Assembly (NCBI GenBank): GCA_005656395.1
Contig: SRSI01000073.1
Location: 310,001 to 374,000 of the forward strand
From: Strongyloides papillosus
Lineage: Eukaryota > Nematoda > Chromadorea > Rhabditida > Strongyloididae
Length of the DNA stretch: 64,000 nucleotides
Direction: 5' to 3'
In this document: piece after piece, positions 1 through 9,178 of the stretch
Layout of the letters: every line of letters begins with the position of its first letter
How positions within the stretch are numbered: position 1 is the stretch's first letter
Translations under genes and position numbers: made by a program
Notes under the pieces: generated by a model
The model's database searches: none
Seen by the model: only the letters and a program-made list of their open reading frames with translations
What the model was told of the DNA's origin: nothing

Positions 1-743
1 GATTTCTCATGTAATTTTACATCTAGATTCATGAAATAAAGTGAAATAAAAAGGGTAGATCATTGTGCTCTTGAATGAAGAAGAATCTCGATATTTTCTA
101 GGGAAATAAGATAAATAAAATATCTCAATGTTTGAGTACAAAAATCGAAAAAGCGCATGTTCCCACTATGCTCATTCGATTTCTCATGTAATTTTACATC
201 TAGATTCATGAAATAAAGTGAAATAAAAAGGGTAGATCGTTGTCGTTTTGAACAAAAAAGAATCTCGGTATTTTCCAAGGTAACAAATTTTTTCAATGTT
301 TGAATACAAAAATCGAAAAAGCGCATGTTCTCACTATGCTCATTCAATTCCTCATGTAATTTTACATCTAGATTCATGAAATAAAGTGAAATAAAAAGGG
401 TAGATCGTTGTCGTTTTGAACGAAAAAGAATCTCGGTATTTTCCAAGGTAACAAATTTTTTCAATGTTTGAATACAAAAATCAAAAAAGCGCATGTTCTC
501 ACTATGCTCATTCAATTCCTCATGTAATTTTACATCTAGATTCATGAAATAAAGTGAAATAAAAAGGGTAGATCGTTGTCGTTTTGAACGAAAAAGAATC
601 TCGGTATTTTCCAAGGTAACAAATTTTTTCAATGTTTGAATACAAAAATCAAAAAAGCGCATGTTCTCACTATGCTCATTCAATTCCTCATGTAATTTTA
701 CATCTAGATTCATGAAATAAAGTGAAATAAAAAGGGTAGATCA
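1..743. repeat. Left terminal tandem array (168-177 bp units, about 4.4 copies)
   Basis: Units start at 1, 178, 346, 514 and 682, the last being partial. Each carries TGTAATTTTACATC, a run ending GGGTAGATC, and a block reading (reverse strand) GAACATGCGC followed by T-rich sequence. Three units are 168 bp, a multiple of three, so a long open frame runs through the array on the minus strand; this is a consequence of the period and not evidence for a protein. The same units occur in opposite orientation at 21110-21540. Confidence 0.9.
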
Positions 744-753
744 GCATAAAGAT

Positions 754-1065
754 GTAGTGATTTAAATACTGATGCAATAAGTAAAATAACACGTATTCAG
801 TGCAATAAGAAAGGCCACAAGGTATTTAACTGTCCAGAAAAAACAGTCAACAACAACACAGATAAGGTAATTTCTTTGAATAACTTTATTCATTCTAATA
901 ATAAATATTGTAGTGGATTTAAATTATGTTGTATACATATTAATTTATATAATGGCGATAAAATATATCCAATTGAAGCTACGCTAGATACTGGAACTAC
1001 CAGAAGTTTATTAAGTTGCGTCGTAGCTCAAATGTAATAAATTGAATTGGATGAGGTTGAAGTTA
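754..1065 (+). pseudogene. Retroelement gag/protease fragment, 5' part (zinc knuckle and retropepsin)
   Basis: The plus frame encodes a zinc-knuckle-like segment (CNKKGHKVFNC) whose expected first cysteine is an arginine (CGT codon), then a retropepsin active-site segment LDTGTTRSLLS at about 985-1017. Two stops (TAATAA, near 1036-1041) follow. The frame is then cut by the LTR retrotransposon and resumes at 8557 in the same frame once a single GTAC is counted. The 5' end stops at the terminal repeat array. It is a decayed piece of a retroelement, or a captured gag-protease gene of the outer element; no reverse transcriptase follows. Confidence 0.75.
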
Positions 1066-1069
1066 GTAC
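1066..1069. other. Target-site duplication GTAC, left copy
   Basis: GTAC directly precedes the LTR at 1070 and is repeated at 8553-8556 directly after the other LTR. Counting one copy restores a continuous reading frame across the insertion, which independently supports the boundary. Confidence 0.9.
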
Positions 1070-1258
1070 CGTTGTAGCGGTTGATCCTAAGTTCAGATGA
1101 AACAAGAATATAAATATAAAAGGTAAATTTTATTATCGCCAATCTTACAATATTACAAATACTACTGAACAAGTAAAATAAAAATTTATATATATATATA
1201 TAAGATTTTCTTTTGAGGGCGGGCTTTATCTCTTTTTGTCAGGATCTCCTTCATTACG
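1070..1258 (-). repeat. 3' LTR of the retrotransposon (189 bp)
   Basis: This is near-identical to 8366-8552; the differences include a 2-bp length change in the TA repeat and one base near the end (CTTTTTGTC against CTTCTTGTC). It contains an alternating TA tract near 1190-1203 that could serve as a TATA element in either direction. Confidence 0.95.
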
Positions 1259-1269
1259 TCTCCCTTCCT
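1259..1269 (-). promoter_or_regulatory. Polypurine tract
   Basis: On the minus strand AGGAAGGGAGA abuts the 3' LTR directly. This is the expected position for plus-strand DNA priming in reverse transcription and fixes the orientation as minus. Confidence 0.85.
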
Positions 1270-1445
1270 GGACTTTGGTGTCCGCGCCAAAGTGGGATAT
1301 ATCTCGAGACATTTTTCTTTGTTTCACGACTTTGTGATTTAGTCCACGTGATGTTAAAACAATTTTTATTTCAAAATTTCTTAACTTTAATTTTCTATCT
1401 TTTATCATAGTTATAATAGTAATTATCTTGTTTCATTTCTAGATT

Positions 1446-1942
1446 ATGGCACAGCAACTTGCTCCGCAATTCGCAGCTGATTTATCAGCAATCCTCGGGT
1501 ATTTAATTGCTTTCTTCATTATCAATCTCTTGATAAACCTTTCAAGTAAGTTTAGTATTGTGGATTTTCTAATGTCTAATTAACTACCATTTCAGACGTG
1601 GCTCTCTCTGCTTTAAACTTGTACTTTCAACACAAGTTTGCTGGAAATAACAGCAACAGTGATGATGACGATGATGCTGCTGGCGATGCTTCTAGAGCTG
1701 GTATTACTTCCAGAGCTGGTACTGGTGTTGGATCTGTTGGCCACACTGCTACTGCAAGTGTAGCTGGATATGGGTACGTTAATCGTCCATTTGGTGTTCC
1801 TAACCCACCACCACATGGTTATTTTCCCACTGGTGCCGAAGCTGGTTCTCAATATCCGGTATTAACTCCAAGATATCCCGCTTCTGTTGTTCCTTCTTAT
1901 GAGCAGTCATTTAAAGATGATATTACTTGCTTGCCTGCCTAG
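1446..1942 (+). CDS. Spliced membrane protein encoded antisense within the LTR retrotransposon
   Basis: Exon 1 is 1446-1545 and exon 2 is 1596-1942, with a 50-bp intron (GTAAGT...TTTCAG). The product is 148 aa. Residues about 14-45 are strongly hydrophobic (starting near LSAILGYLIAFFIINLL), giving one membrane segment or signal anchor. An Asp run and a Ser/Gly/Ala-, Pro- and Tyr-rich tail follow. The junction codon is restored by splicing and the frame stays open to the TAG. A poly(A) signal AATAAA lies at 2061-2066. The gene runs against gag-pol and starts about 190 bp inside the adjacent LTR, so that LTR could drive it. I recognise no family. A cellular passenger gene is possible, but its place inside the LTRs argues for an element gene. 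Confidence 0.7.
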
Positions 1943-2541
1943 GCTAATACTCTTGCTGCTCACACCATGTAATTTTGTATGTACATAATTTTTTTCTTTT
2001 GTAATTTACTGATTTTCTTTGTTTGTACATATTGTCTTTACTATTACTTAACATGGTGCTAATAAAGGTTGTTGTTGATTATTTGTGGCGGAAGGGGAGT
2101 TGCCCTTTGGTGTTTTGTAGTATGGTGTTGTTTGATGTTGAGATATTATAAGTGGTTAAGATAATAAATAACAGTACTACCGATGGTATTGCATAAAAGA
2201 AATTGGGGCTCATCGGTAGCGGATAACAAAGGGGATTGATGATTAATTTTTGTTTATAAAAGAATAATAATAATGGTGATAATGGAAAAAAGGGGAATTG
2301 TTATTTGTAGAAATGATGTGAAGTTTGAAGGTGGTAATATTTTTATGAAATTTTGGAACAATTAGAATGATAATAATAATAATAATAAGGGCTGTTAAGA
2401 TTATTGATGGAGTTGGTGATAATGTTTAGTTAAATTTTATAAAAGAGAAATTTGAACGTTATGGGGTTTTAACTGTTATAAAAGTATAATCATTAAAGGA
2501 ATTAATGAGGGTAATAAATTTTTTTGTTTTTAGACTTATTT
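1943..2541. other. Noncoding stretch between antisense gene and env-position ORF
   Basis: It holds the 3' untranslated region and AATAAA (2061-2066) of the plus-strand gene and AT/GT-rich sequence with a short AAT repeat near 2374-2391. It would also be the 3' region of the minus-strand transcripts. No open frame of note. Confidence 0.6.
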
Positions 2542-3345
2542 TTAGTTTTCCTCTTCGTGAGTGTCACCTGATTCGCATTTTTCCATAGCTTGTACTGAGT
2601 CTGTTTCTGAAAGGTTATCTTTGTCGTTGTTTTCTTCTGTTGGAGTCTTCCATTTGTATTGTTCAGTTGCTTTAAAGATCTGCTCCAGTACTTCCTTAAT
2701 TTCCTCAGGATTGCGTTCACGATAGATACTAATGTAGTTTGGATCTAGCCATACGCCATCCTCATAATCAAGTCCTGGTGGTGCAATTCTTGGACCATCG
2801 GCTGTTTCATCGGCATAGGTTGAGTTAGGCATGTATATGGCTCTTCCTGTTCTTTTCATGATTAGGAAGTAAGGTTTACAGCATTTTCTTTCAATAAAAC
2901 GATCGAATGATCCTTGAGCTATTCTTTCAAACTCTTGAGGTGTCATGTATGGAGCTATTTTATAAAAGAAGTATTTTCTGAGTTCTTGGATGGCGGCAAT
3001 TCCATCTGCCCATGCATAAGGAGTTACTCCATAAATGAGTTGTGCTAATCGATCCCATACGACTTCTCTGTTGATACCTCCGAAGTGAGCAGAGATGTTG
3101 TGAAGGTCCAATACATTATTTGCTTCCAATACCAAGGTTTTATTAAAGTCGGTATTGACAACTTTTAGATTTCTTAATTCTTTTAAGTCCTCCATCGTAA
3201 TTTCTGTTCTTTCTTTCCATAACTGGAGTCTTCTTACATCTCTTGGATCGATTTTCTCACCTTGTTTTTGAACGTATTCCTCCAACTTTTCCTTTGACCA
3301 AAGAGTTCTTTCGTACGGCTTTTCAATTTTGTATATTCTTTCCAT
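2542..3345 (-). CDS. Retrotransposon ORF of unknown function in the env position
   Basis: This is a 267-aa ORF with an ATG start, downstream of pol. It is predominantly helical and charged, with no signal peptide or membrane segment, so it is not an envelope glycoprotein despite its position. The middle (about residues 75-165) has the spaced aromatic and hydrophobic residues of a compact helical domain; the last 45 residues are acidic. Because the 5' ORF shows no capsid domain, this could be a displaced structural (capsid) protein, but I see no diagnostic motif. The frame is intact, which suggests it is maintained. Confidence 0.75.
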   Translation of the reverse strand: MERIYKIEKPYERTLWSKEKLEEYVQKQGEKIDPRDVRRLQLWKERTEITMEDLKELRNLKVVNTDFNKTLVLEANNVLDLHNISAHFGGINREVVWDRLAQLIYGVTPYAWADGIAAIQELRKYFFYKIAPYMTPQEFERIAQGSFDRFIERKCCKPYFLIMKRTGRAIYMPNSTYADETADGPRIAPPGLDYEDGVWLDPNYISIYRERNPEEIKEVLEQIFKATEQYKWKTPTEENNDKDNLSETDSVQAMEKCESGDTHEEEN

Positions 3346-3583
3346 GTTAGTTAAATTGAGTTGTAGTAATGTATAGATTGTAAAAATGATGGAAAAATTT
3401 GTTTTTCATGTCTTATAAGGTGTTTTTAGCGATCGATTCCCATTAATTACCTTTGTCCATTGTTAATTTATTTTGATTAGAATGTTATTAGTATTTTATG
3501 ACAGTTATTGGTTGCTATTATGACATTTAAATTTCTTTATTTAAACGACGTTTCCTCCTTCTTCCCCCCTCTTAATTGTTTAC

Positions 3584-6538
3584 TCATTCATCTCCTGATG
3601 AATGTTTATATAATTTTAATTGTTTGACATGCGCAATTTTATACAATCTGTTATTTTCGTTACCCTTGTGACTTAATCTGCCACTTTTTAGTATTTTTGT
3701 TAACTTACAATTTCCGGTATTAATATCAATTGACATGATTAAATAAGGTCCATCGTACTTTTCTGTTGTTTTCCCTTTATTTCCAACGGCATTTAGTACT
3801 CTTTTTAAGACAATGTCCCCTTCTTTGAAGAGATTAGGCTTATTAACTATCTTTTTCTCCTGATTTTTATTCAATGTATCCAATACTTCAGCAATTAATG
3901 TTTCGTGACTGACTTGTTGTTCAGTGTCATCCAGATGATTTAATAAACCAAGATTCCTTTCGATTGTAAGTTTCTTTCGTCCAAAAATAACTTCATAGGG
4001 AACTGCCTTTGTGACTGAATGTACTTGATTGTTATAAGTATGGGTGATAACCGGAGATATTATATCCCAGTTGTCATCGGCCTCATAACATGCTAATGTT
4101 TCATTGATTGTGCGGTTGTATCGTTCTACTTCACCATTTGAATCGTGATTATATGCTACCGATTTCATTAGCTGTATTCCGGAATTGCACATAAAGTCCG
4201 CAAATTCTTTACTTGAAAAGTATGATGCGTTATCCAACCTTATAACTTCAGGGTATCCGAATATAGTAAATACGCTAATTAGAAGAGTATCTATTATAGT
4301 CTCTGATTTAACATTCTTAATAGGGATAGCAATAGCATATTTCGAGAAATCATCTGTAATCACAATTAAATATTCATTCTTTCTTTTAGTAGTCTTTAAT
4401 CGTCCCCTGATATCCATATTAAGTCTGATCCATGGGGCTTTAGGTGGGTCCCATGTACCTTCCCAATTACATGTTGTATTAGGACTGAATTTCACTCTTT
4501 GACACTTGTCACAATTGATATTGATCTTCATGTTTTCCCACCAGTAGTGCTTTTTAATTAAATGCATTATTCTTTTGTTTCCAAAGTGGGCACCTAGGTA
4601 TAGATTGGAGTGGTATTCATTTATTAACTTGTTTCTCGCATTTTCGGGAATATAAATTTTCTCCCTTCCTAAGATCTTGATATACCCTATTTTATCTAGG
4701 ATATTAATCTGATCCTTGTATTTCTTTTGCAATTTCTCTATTTCTTGATCAGTTAGTTTGAACCATTCTAATCTAATGCTGGGTGGTGCTCTCCAATCTT
4801 TATCTTGTAGGTCTTTCCTAAGCACTACGGCCGTCAGATGTGGAGCTTCAAGGGTATCTCCTGGATTTCTCGATAACAGATCTGCTATAACATTGGCTTT
4901 GCCTTCCTTATAAAATATGTTTAGGTTGTAAGCCATTAACGTTAATTGATAACGTCTTAATTTGGTTTGATTTTCCTTTGCAGATTTAATGGCCAATAGG
5001 GCTCTTTGATCAGTGAAGACGTCAGTTGTTTTTCCTTCAATATAGTACCTAAACGATTTGATGGAGAATACTAAAGCCAAAGCTTCTTTCTCGACTATTT
5101 GCCATCTCTTTTCTACACTATTCAATGTTCGACTAGCACAGGCTATTATTCTAAGCCTCTTGTCATTCTTGTCTTCTTGTAGTAGAACTCCTCCAATGGC
5201 GTACTCAGACGCATCTGTGTGTATTACAAAGTCTCGGCTTAAGTCAGGGGGTGCAATTATGGGGGCCTCCTTTAACTTTGTTTTCAATAATTGAAATGCA
5301 ATTTCTTGTTCTTCGGTCCAATTAAATTCTTCCTTCTCTCCTAACAATTTAGTTAAAGGAGCAGCTACCTTTGCATAGTTGAGTATAAATCTCCTAAAGT
5401 AGTTTGCAGCCCCTAAGAATGTTCTTAGATCTTTCTTATTCTTGGGCGCAATCATTTTGTCAATTGCTTCTATTTTCTTAGAGTTGATTTCAATACCATC
5501 TTGTGATACGATGTGGCCAAGAAATTCTGTTCTTTTCTGCCAGAAATTACACTTTCTCAATTTCGCTCTCATTCCAATTTCTTGTAGCTTCTTGAGTACT
5601 TGTTCAATATCTTGCTTGTGAGTTTCTTCCTTTCCAAAAATAATGATATCATCCATATACACGACTACTGAATCTCTCATATTTCCAAAGCTATTTTCCA
5701 TTACGCGTTGAAAAGTAGAAGGGCTTCCAGATAGACCCATGGGCGTCACATTATATTGATAAAGTCCTTTGGGTGTTATGAATGCTGTAATCTCCTTTGA
5801 CTTCTTTTCTATTGGAATTTGAAAGAATCCTGAGGCTAGATCGATAGTAGTATAGACTTCTTTTCCAGCTACTTTTTCTAATATATCTTCAATTAATGGT
5901 AGTACAGATGTTTCCTCTTTAGTGACTAAATTCACTTCGCGATAGTCAACTACCTTTCTCCATTCTCCGGATTTCTTCTTGACCATAAGGACTGGTGATG
6001 CCCACGGTGATCGTGACTTTTCTATTTGGCCTTCTTTTAACATATTGTCCACGATATCCATCATTGCTTTTTCTTGTTCTGGCCTGTACTTTCGCAATGG
6101 TTTTCTAACTACTTTGGTACCTTCTTTAAGATTGATTTCATGTTTAATTTCTCCTGTGTATCTGCCTGGATCGTGTATATATTCATAGAAGACTTCTTTG
6201 TATTTGAGAATGAGAGGTTTCAATTGATTTGGTATTTCCACAATGTTAAGTAATTCTTTATCACTTAATGGTTTAGTTCTTTTTACATCGGGTAGGTCTT
6301 CTTCCCAATTAGCTTCGGGAGCAATATACTCATCTTGTGCATTGATAACTTCGTCGGGTTTTAATATAGTAGCTAAACATATGGGGGTATTTTTAAGAAT
6401 GGTAAAGGGTCTAGTTCCAAAATTCCATAAGTGGATAGATGTAATATTATTTTTGATGTTGTTAACACCCTTGATTGGAACAATCTCAGGTGGTAGTGAT
6501 GTTTGTTTGTTTTTAGTGATGTATAGGAGATCTTCCAT
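3584..6538 (-). CDS. Retrotransposon pol: reverse transcriptase, RNase H, integrase
   Basis: The ORF is 984 aa and intact. Reverse transcriptase spans about residues 140-400, with Asp in TIDLASGF (about 233) and YMDD at 294-297. RNase H begins at about 437 (FVIHTDAS). Integrase has an HHCC finger (His 643 and 651, Cys 676 and 679), catalytic D709, D769 and E805 with D-35-E spacing, then a GPY/F-type module (KYDGPYLI). No chromodomain is seen. Domain order is that of Ty3/gypsy (Metaviridae). The frame lies -1 to the preceding ORF and is open upstream to a slippery heptamer at 6562-6568, so it is probably made as a fusion by frameshifting and not from its own ATG. Confidence 0.95.
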   Translation of the reverse strand: MEDLLYITKNKQTSLPPEIVPIKGVNNIKNNITSIHLWNFGTRPFTILKNTPICLATILKPDEVINAQDEYIAPEANWEEDLPDVKRTKPLSDKELLNIVEIPNQLKPLILKYKEVFYEYIHDPGRYTGEIKHEINLKEGTKVVRKPLRKYRPEQEKAMMDIVDNMLKEGQIEKSRSPWASPVLMVKKKSGEWRKVVDYREVNLVTKEETSVLPLIEDILEKVAGKEVYTTIDLASGFFQIPIEKKSKEITAFITPKGLYQYNVTPMGLSGSPSTFQRVMENSFGNMRDSVVVYMDDIIIFGKEETHKQDIEQVLKKLQEIGMRAKLRKCNFWQKRTEFLGHIVSQDGIEINSKKIEAIDKMIAPKNKKDLRTFLGAANYFRRFILNYAKVAAPLTKLLGEKEEFNWTEEQEIAFQLLKTKLKEAPIIAPPDLSRDFVIHTDASEYAIGGVLLQEDKNDKRLRIIACASRTLNSVEKRWQIVEKEALALVFSIKSFRYYIEGKTTDVFTDQRALLAIKSAKENQTKLRRYQLTLMAYNLNIFYKEGKANVIADLLSRNPGDTLEAPHLTAVVLRKDLQDKDWRAPPSIRLEWFKLTDQEIEKLQKKYKDQINILDKIGYIKILGREKIYIPENARNKLINEYHSNLYLGAHFGNKRIMHLIKKHYWWENMKININCDKCQRVKFSPNTTCNWEGTWDPPKAPWIRLNMDIRGRLKTTKRKNEYLIVITDDFSKYAIAIPIKNVKSETIIDTLLISVFTIFGYPEVIRLDNASYFSSKEFADFMCNSGIQLMKSVAYNHDSNGEVERYNRTINETLACYEADDNWDIISPVITHTYNNQVHSVTKAVPYEVIFGRKKLTIERNLGLLNHLDDTEQQVSHETLIAEVLDTLNKNQEKKIVNKPNLFKEGDIVLKRVLNAVGNKGKTTEKYDGPYLIMSIDINTGNCKLTKILKSGRLSHKGNENNRLYKIAHVKQLKLYKHSSGDE

Positions 6539-6555
6539 TAAAGGTGACCTCCCCT

Positions 6556-7515
6556 TTAATGAAAATTTACTCCTGTTCCAGGTGGAAGAGTGACATTTTC
6601 AGTTGCTAGCATTACTTGTCTAAGTCTTTCATCTGGAAAGTGTACTTCCGGGTATTTAAGTCTTCCGAGTTGTACAGTTCTTCTGTCGTAGTTGTGTACG
6701 AATAATCCCATCTTAGATAAGAAAGATCTTCCTATGAGTACGTCTACTGCTAACTGTGGGACTACGTAGAATTTTTCTAATTTACTGACGTGAACTGCTA
6801 ATCCAACTACTAAAAATACTGATCCTGTTGTTCTCATCTTAGAACTGGCACTAGCAATTGGTATACGCTCATTAGTATTTAATCTATGATGCCACTCCTT
6901 CCTCTTTTTCCAAAATTCCTCGCTCAATAACGAAACATCACTTCCATCATCAATGAAGGCAAAAGTTGGATATCCTTCTATTTTCACATAGATTATTGGG
7001 ACATTTCTTCCTCTTATGTAGGGCCTTGATCTCACCATATATGAACTTCTTTCCTTGTAGAATAACTCCAACATTTTCCTCTCCTCTTCTCCAAGCGGTA
7101 ATTCTTGTTCATTATATAATTCTCGAGGGTCATCTGCTTTTGTCATACCTGCAGTTGTACTGAATTGATTGAATGGAGCATATTGAGTTGTAGGCTGGTT
7201 TTGCATCATTTGGGGAAGAGGTTGTCCATACATCATTTGTGGGTAATATGGAACATAAGGAACTGGTTGAGTTGGAAAAATATATGAAGCAGGTCTCAAA
7301 GATTGATTTGGTTGTACATATGGGTCCTGCTGTATAGGTGGGAATTGTGGCTTATTGGAAGTTGGTTGTACAGACTGTTGGACGGGTGTGCTATCTCTTG
7401 AAGATTGATTAGATCGGGAAATTGCAGGAAGATTTTGATTGTTTATGACATTCGGAATTGATGGTAGTAATGGGTGTCTGATTTCCTGCATTTCAATGTC
7501 TTGATTACCACGCAA
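6556..7515 (-). CDS. Retrotransposon gag-like N-terminus with retropepsin-like protease
   Basis: The frame opens after a TGA; the first ATG is at 7491, so the true start is either there or upstream by splicing. The first half is Pro/Gln/Tyr/Met-rich and looks disordered; no capsid domain or zinc knuckle is visible. The second half is a retropepsin-like domain with FIDDGSDVSLLS where DT/SG is normal, and a matching VDVLIGRSFL segment near the C-terminus. The frame ends just after the heptamer AAATTTT (minus strand), where a -1 shift enters pol. The Thr/Ser to Asp change in the active-site triad is unusual. Confidence 0.8.
   Translation of the reverse strand: MRGNQDIEMQEIRHPLLPSIPNVINNQNLPAISRSNQSSRDSTPVQQSVQPTSNKPQFPPIQQDPYVQPNQSLRPASYIFPTQPVPYVPYYPQMMYGQPLPQMMQNQPTTQYAPFNQFSTTAGMTKADDPRELYNEQELPLGEEERKMLELFYKERSSYMVRSRPYIRGRNVPIIYVKIEGYPTFAFIDDGSDVSLLSEEFWKKRKEWHHRLNTNERIPIASASSKMRTTGSVFLVVGLAVHVSKLEKFYVVPQLAVDVLIGRSFLSKMGLFVHNYDRRTVQLGRLKYPEVHFPDERLRQVMLATENVTLPPGTGVNFH
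6562..6568 (-). promoter_or_regulatory. Putative -1 ribosomal frameshift site (A AAU UUU)
   Basis: On the minus strand the zero frame reads GTA AAT TTT CAT TAA. AAATTTT fits the X XXY YYZ slippery pattern, and slipping by -1 enters a frame open through to pol. A downstream pseudoknot was not checked. Confidence 0.65.
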
Positions 7516-8350
7516 TATCGGTCTGCTTATCCTTGACTTTTTGAGCCTAATTGAATCTCATTAACATATATATTGCGTCATTGCCAGATAGCTTACTGTA
7601 AAAAGTACTTTCAATAACGCCGTTGAGGTTTCGTACATTTAGAGGATAAACCATATCTAGCTAGATTATTTCCCTTTTTGGTTCATGCATGATTAAATTT
7701 TCTGGTTTATCGTGAATGCGTCGCCTAAATTTAATTAAAGAAACTACTGTATGATGCACTACCCCCCTTTTTGGTACATCCATCATTCCTACCTAAAATC
7801 TATCTCAACTCTCTCCATGAAGCAAGATTTTAGGCGTATGGGATAGAAGGATTTCAGCGCTGTCCAGATCAGGGAGTCCCTTCACTCTAGAATTTCTTTT
7901 TAATCCTCTCTCACCAGATATCCGTCGATATCTAGTCCTTCTACCCCGAGAGAGTGAAGGATCCTCGCTCTTGATCTCAATTATCAACCTTACCATTATA
8001 AATAACTACAGTTAAAAGAGAACAAATGACCGTCGATACTCATAGTTACTACTTCTGTAGTCTTATAACTGGTGTTTAATTTACCCGTTTCTACACTCCT
8101 CAGTCTAAGTCTTTAATTTCCTCTTTTATTATCGACCTTAGCTAGTAGTGTTATCTAATTATTCTAAATTGCTCATAATCTGAGTCTCATTCGTCACAGT
8201 AGCTATTCCTGGCACTTCGCAAGATCACCTTAGATTCTAATACTTTTATTATAATTTTATGATACAATTTACAGTATCTTCTAGTAATTTAGATAGAATT
8301 TTCGCAAAACTAACCTGCTGCGCTTCTAGGCACCCTCGAAAATAGGTTTC
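7516..8350 (-). other. Retrotransposon 5' leader
   Basis: About 830 bp lie between the primer-binding site and the first long ORF on the minus strand. It holds only short frames, the longest 63 codons (7805-7996), with no recognisable motif. It may carry packaging signals or an intron; neither can be shown here. Confidence 0.5.
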
Positions 8351-8365
8351 ATCTCGGTGGAACCT
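8351..8365 (-). promoter_or_regulatory. Primer-binding site, tRNA-Gln type
   Basis: Read on the plus strand, ATCTCGGTGGAACCT directly abuts the 5' LTR and equals the 3' end of eukaryotic tRNA-Gln as I remember it, without the CCA tail. The element RNA would therefore pair with the tRNA acceptor and T arm. The usual TGG next to the LTR is absent (the LTR ends ACG). Confidence 0.7.
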
Positions 8366-8552
8366 CGTTGTAGCGGTTGATCCTAAGTTCAGATGAAACA
8401 AGAATATAAATATAAAAGGTAAATTTTATTATCGCCAATCTTACAATATTACAAATACTACTGAACAAGTAAAATAAAAATTTATATATATATATAAGAT
8501 TTTCTTTTGAGGGCGGGCTTTATCTCTTCTTGTCAGGATCTCCTTCATTACG
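8366..8552 (-). repeat. 5' LTR of the retrotransposon (187 bp)
   Basis: It matches 1070-1258 from CGTTGTAGCGG to TTCATTACG. It would drive the minus-strand gag-pol transcript. Confidence 0.95.
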
Positions 8553-8556
8553 GTAC
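8553..8556. other. Target-site duplication GTAC, right copy
   Basis: It directly follows the 5' LTR and matches 1066-1069. Confidence 0.9.
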
Positions 8557-9030
8557 TCAATTCTTTAATGGTAAAACATTTCTATTAAACAGATTAAAAT
8601 ATCTATATTAGCGGAGTTAGATGATGATACGTTTGATATCAAACCATGTGTAAGTGAATTGAATACTGATTTATTCCAAATCATTATTGGTCAAGATATT
8701 TTTATGAATCTACGAATCACAATTCAAGAGAGTAAAAGTCTTTTGCTCATTAATGAAAATAGAGTTGATTTATGTTATCCAATCACTGCTCCAAATTTTA
8801 GTGACAATTTGGTTAACTATATCTGGTGTTATAATTTAGTATTGAATACCAACAATGATGGTAAAAGCGTGAAATCTAGAAATAAAATTGTTCAATGGAT
8901 TCATGACAGTAATCCTAATATAATAGCTAAGAACAAGTATGATGTTGGAGATGGAATATATTGCTATCCAGAAACTCGTCCTATTGAAGGTGTTGAACTC
9001 ATTAAGCCTGTGTTTTTTACTCATACGTAA
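8557..9030 (+). pseudogene. Retroelement gag/protease fragment, 3' part
   Basis: This continues the frame broken at 1065. It contains LFQIIIGQDIFMNLRITIQ, the second conserved retropepsin segment (hydrophobic-IGQD), then about 110 residues ending in FFTHT and a stop. No reverse transcriptase follows; the fold-back repeat begins about 150 bp later. Either the original element was truncated here, or the gene is a short captured gag-protease cargo of the outer element. Confidence 0.7.
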
Positions 9031-9178
9031 ATTAATTATCTGAAAATTTTTTTTTGCATGTGAATCGGATATATTGTAGATAAAAGCTTACTGTTGTGTT
9101 GCGAAAATTTTATAGTACTCATTTAAAACCAGTTTTATTAATTCAATCAGACAATGCATGTAGAAAATGTTACCTCCC

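Larger units (their letters stand above)
1070..8552 (-). mobile_element. Ty3/gypsy-type LTR retrotransposon, full length, minus orientation
   Basis: The element has 189- and 187-bp LTRs with CGT...ACG ends, a 4-bp target duplication, a polypurine tract beside the 3' LTR, a primer-binding site beside the 5' LTR, and pol in the order reverse transcriptase, RNase H, integrase (Ty3/gypsy order). On the minus strand the order is leader, gag-like/protease ORF, pol, an unknown ORF in the env position, then the 3' LTR. A spliced gene on the plus strand lies inside the 3' end. The pol frame is intact and the LTRs differ at very few sites, so insertion looks recent. Its GC content is visibly higher than its surroundings. 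Confidence 0.93.

Noticed and set aside
60..713. 217-codon open frame through the left tandem array
   Set aside because: The repeat unit is 168 bp, a multiple of three, so one open unit stays open through all copies; no homology, no start context, and the right-hand array does not keep it.
4185..6593. Plus-strand frames inside pol
   Set aside because: Shadows of the conserved minus-strand pol reading frame.
8836..9024. Minus-strand frame opposite the retropepsin fragment
   Set aside because: Opposite the fragment's coding strand, no motif.
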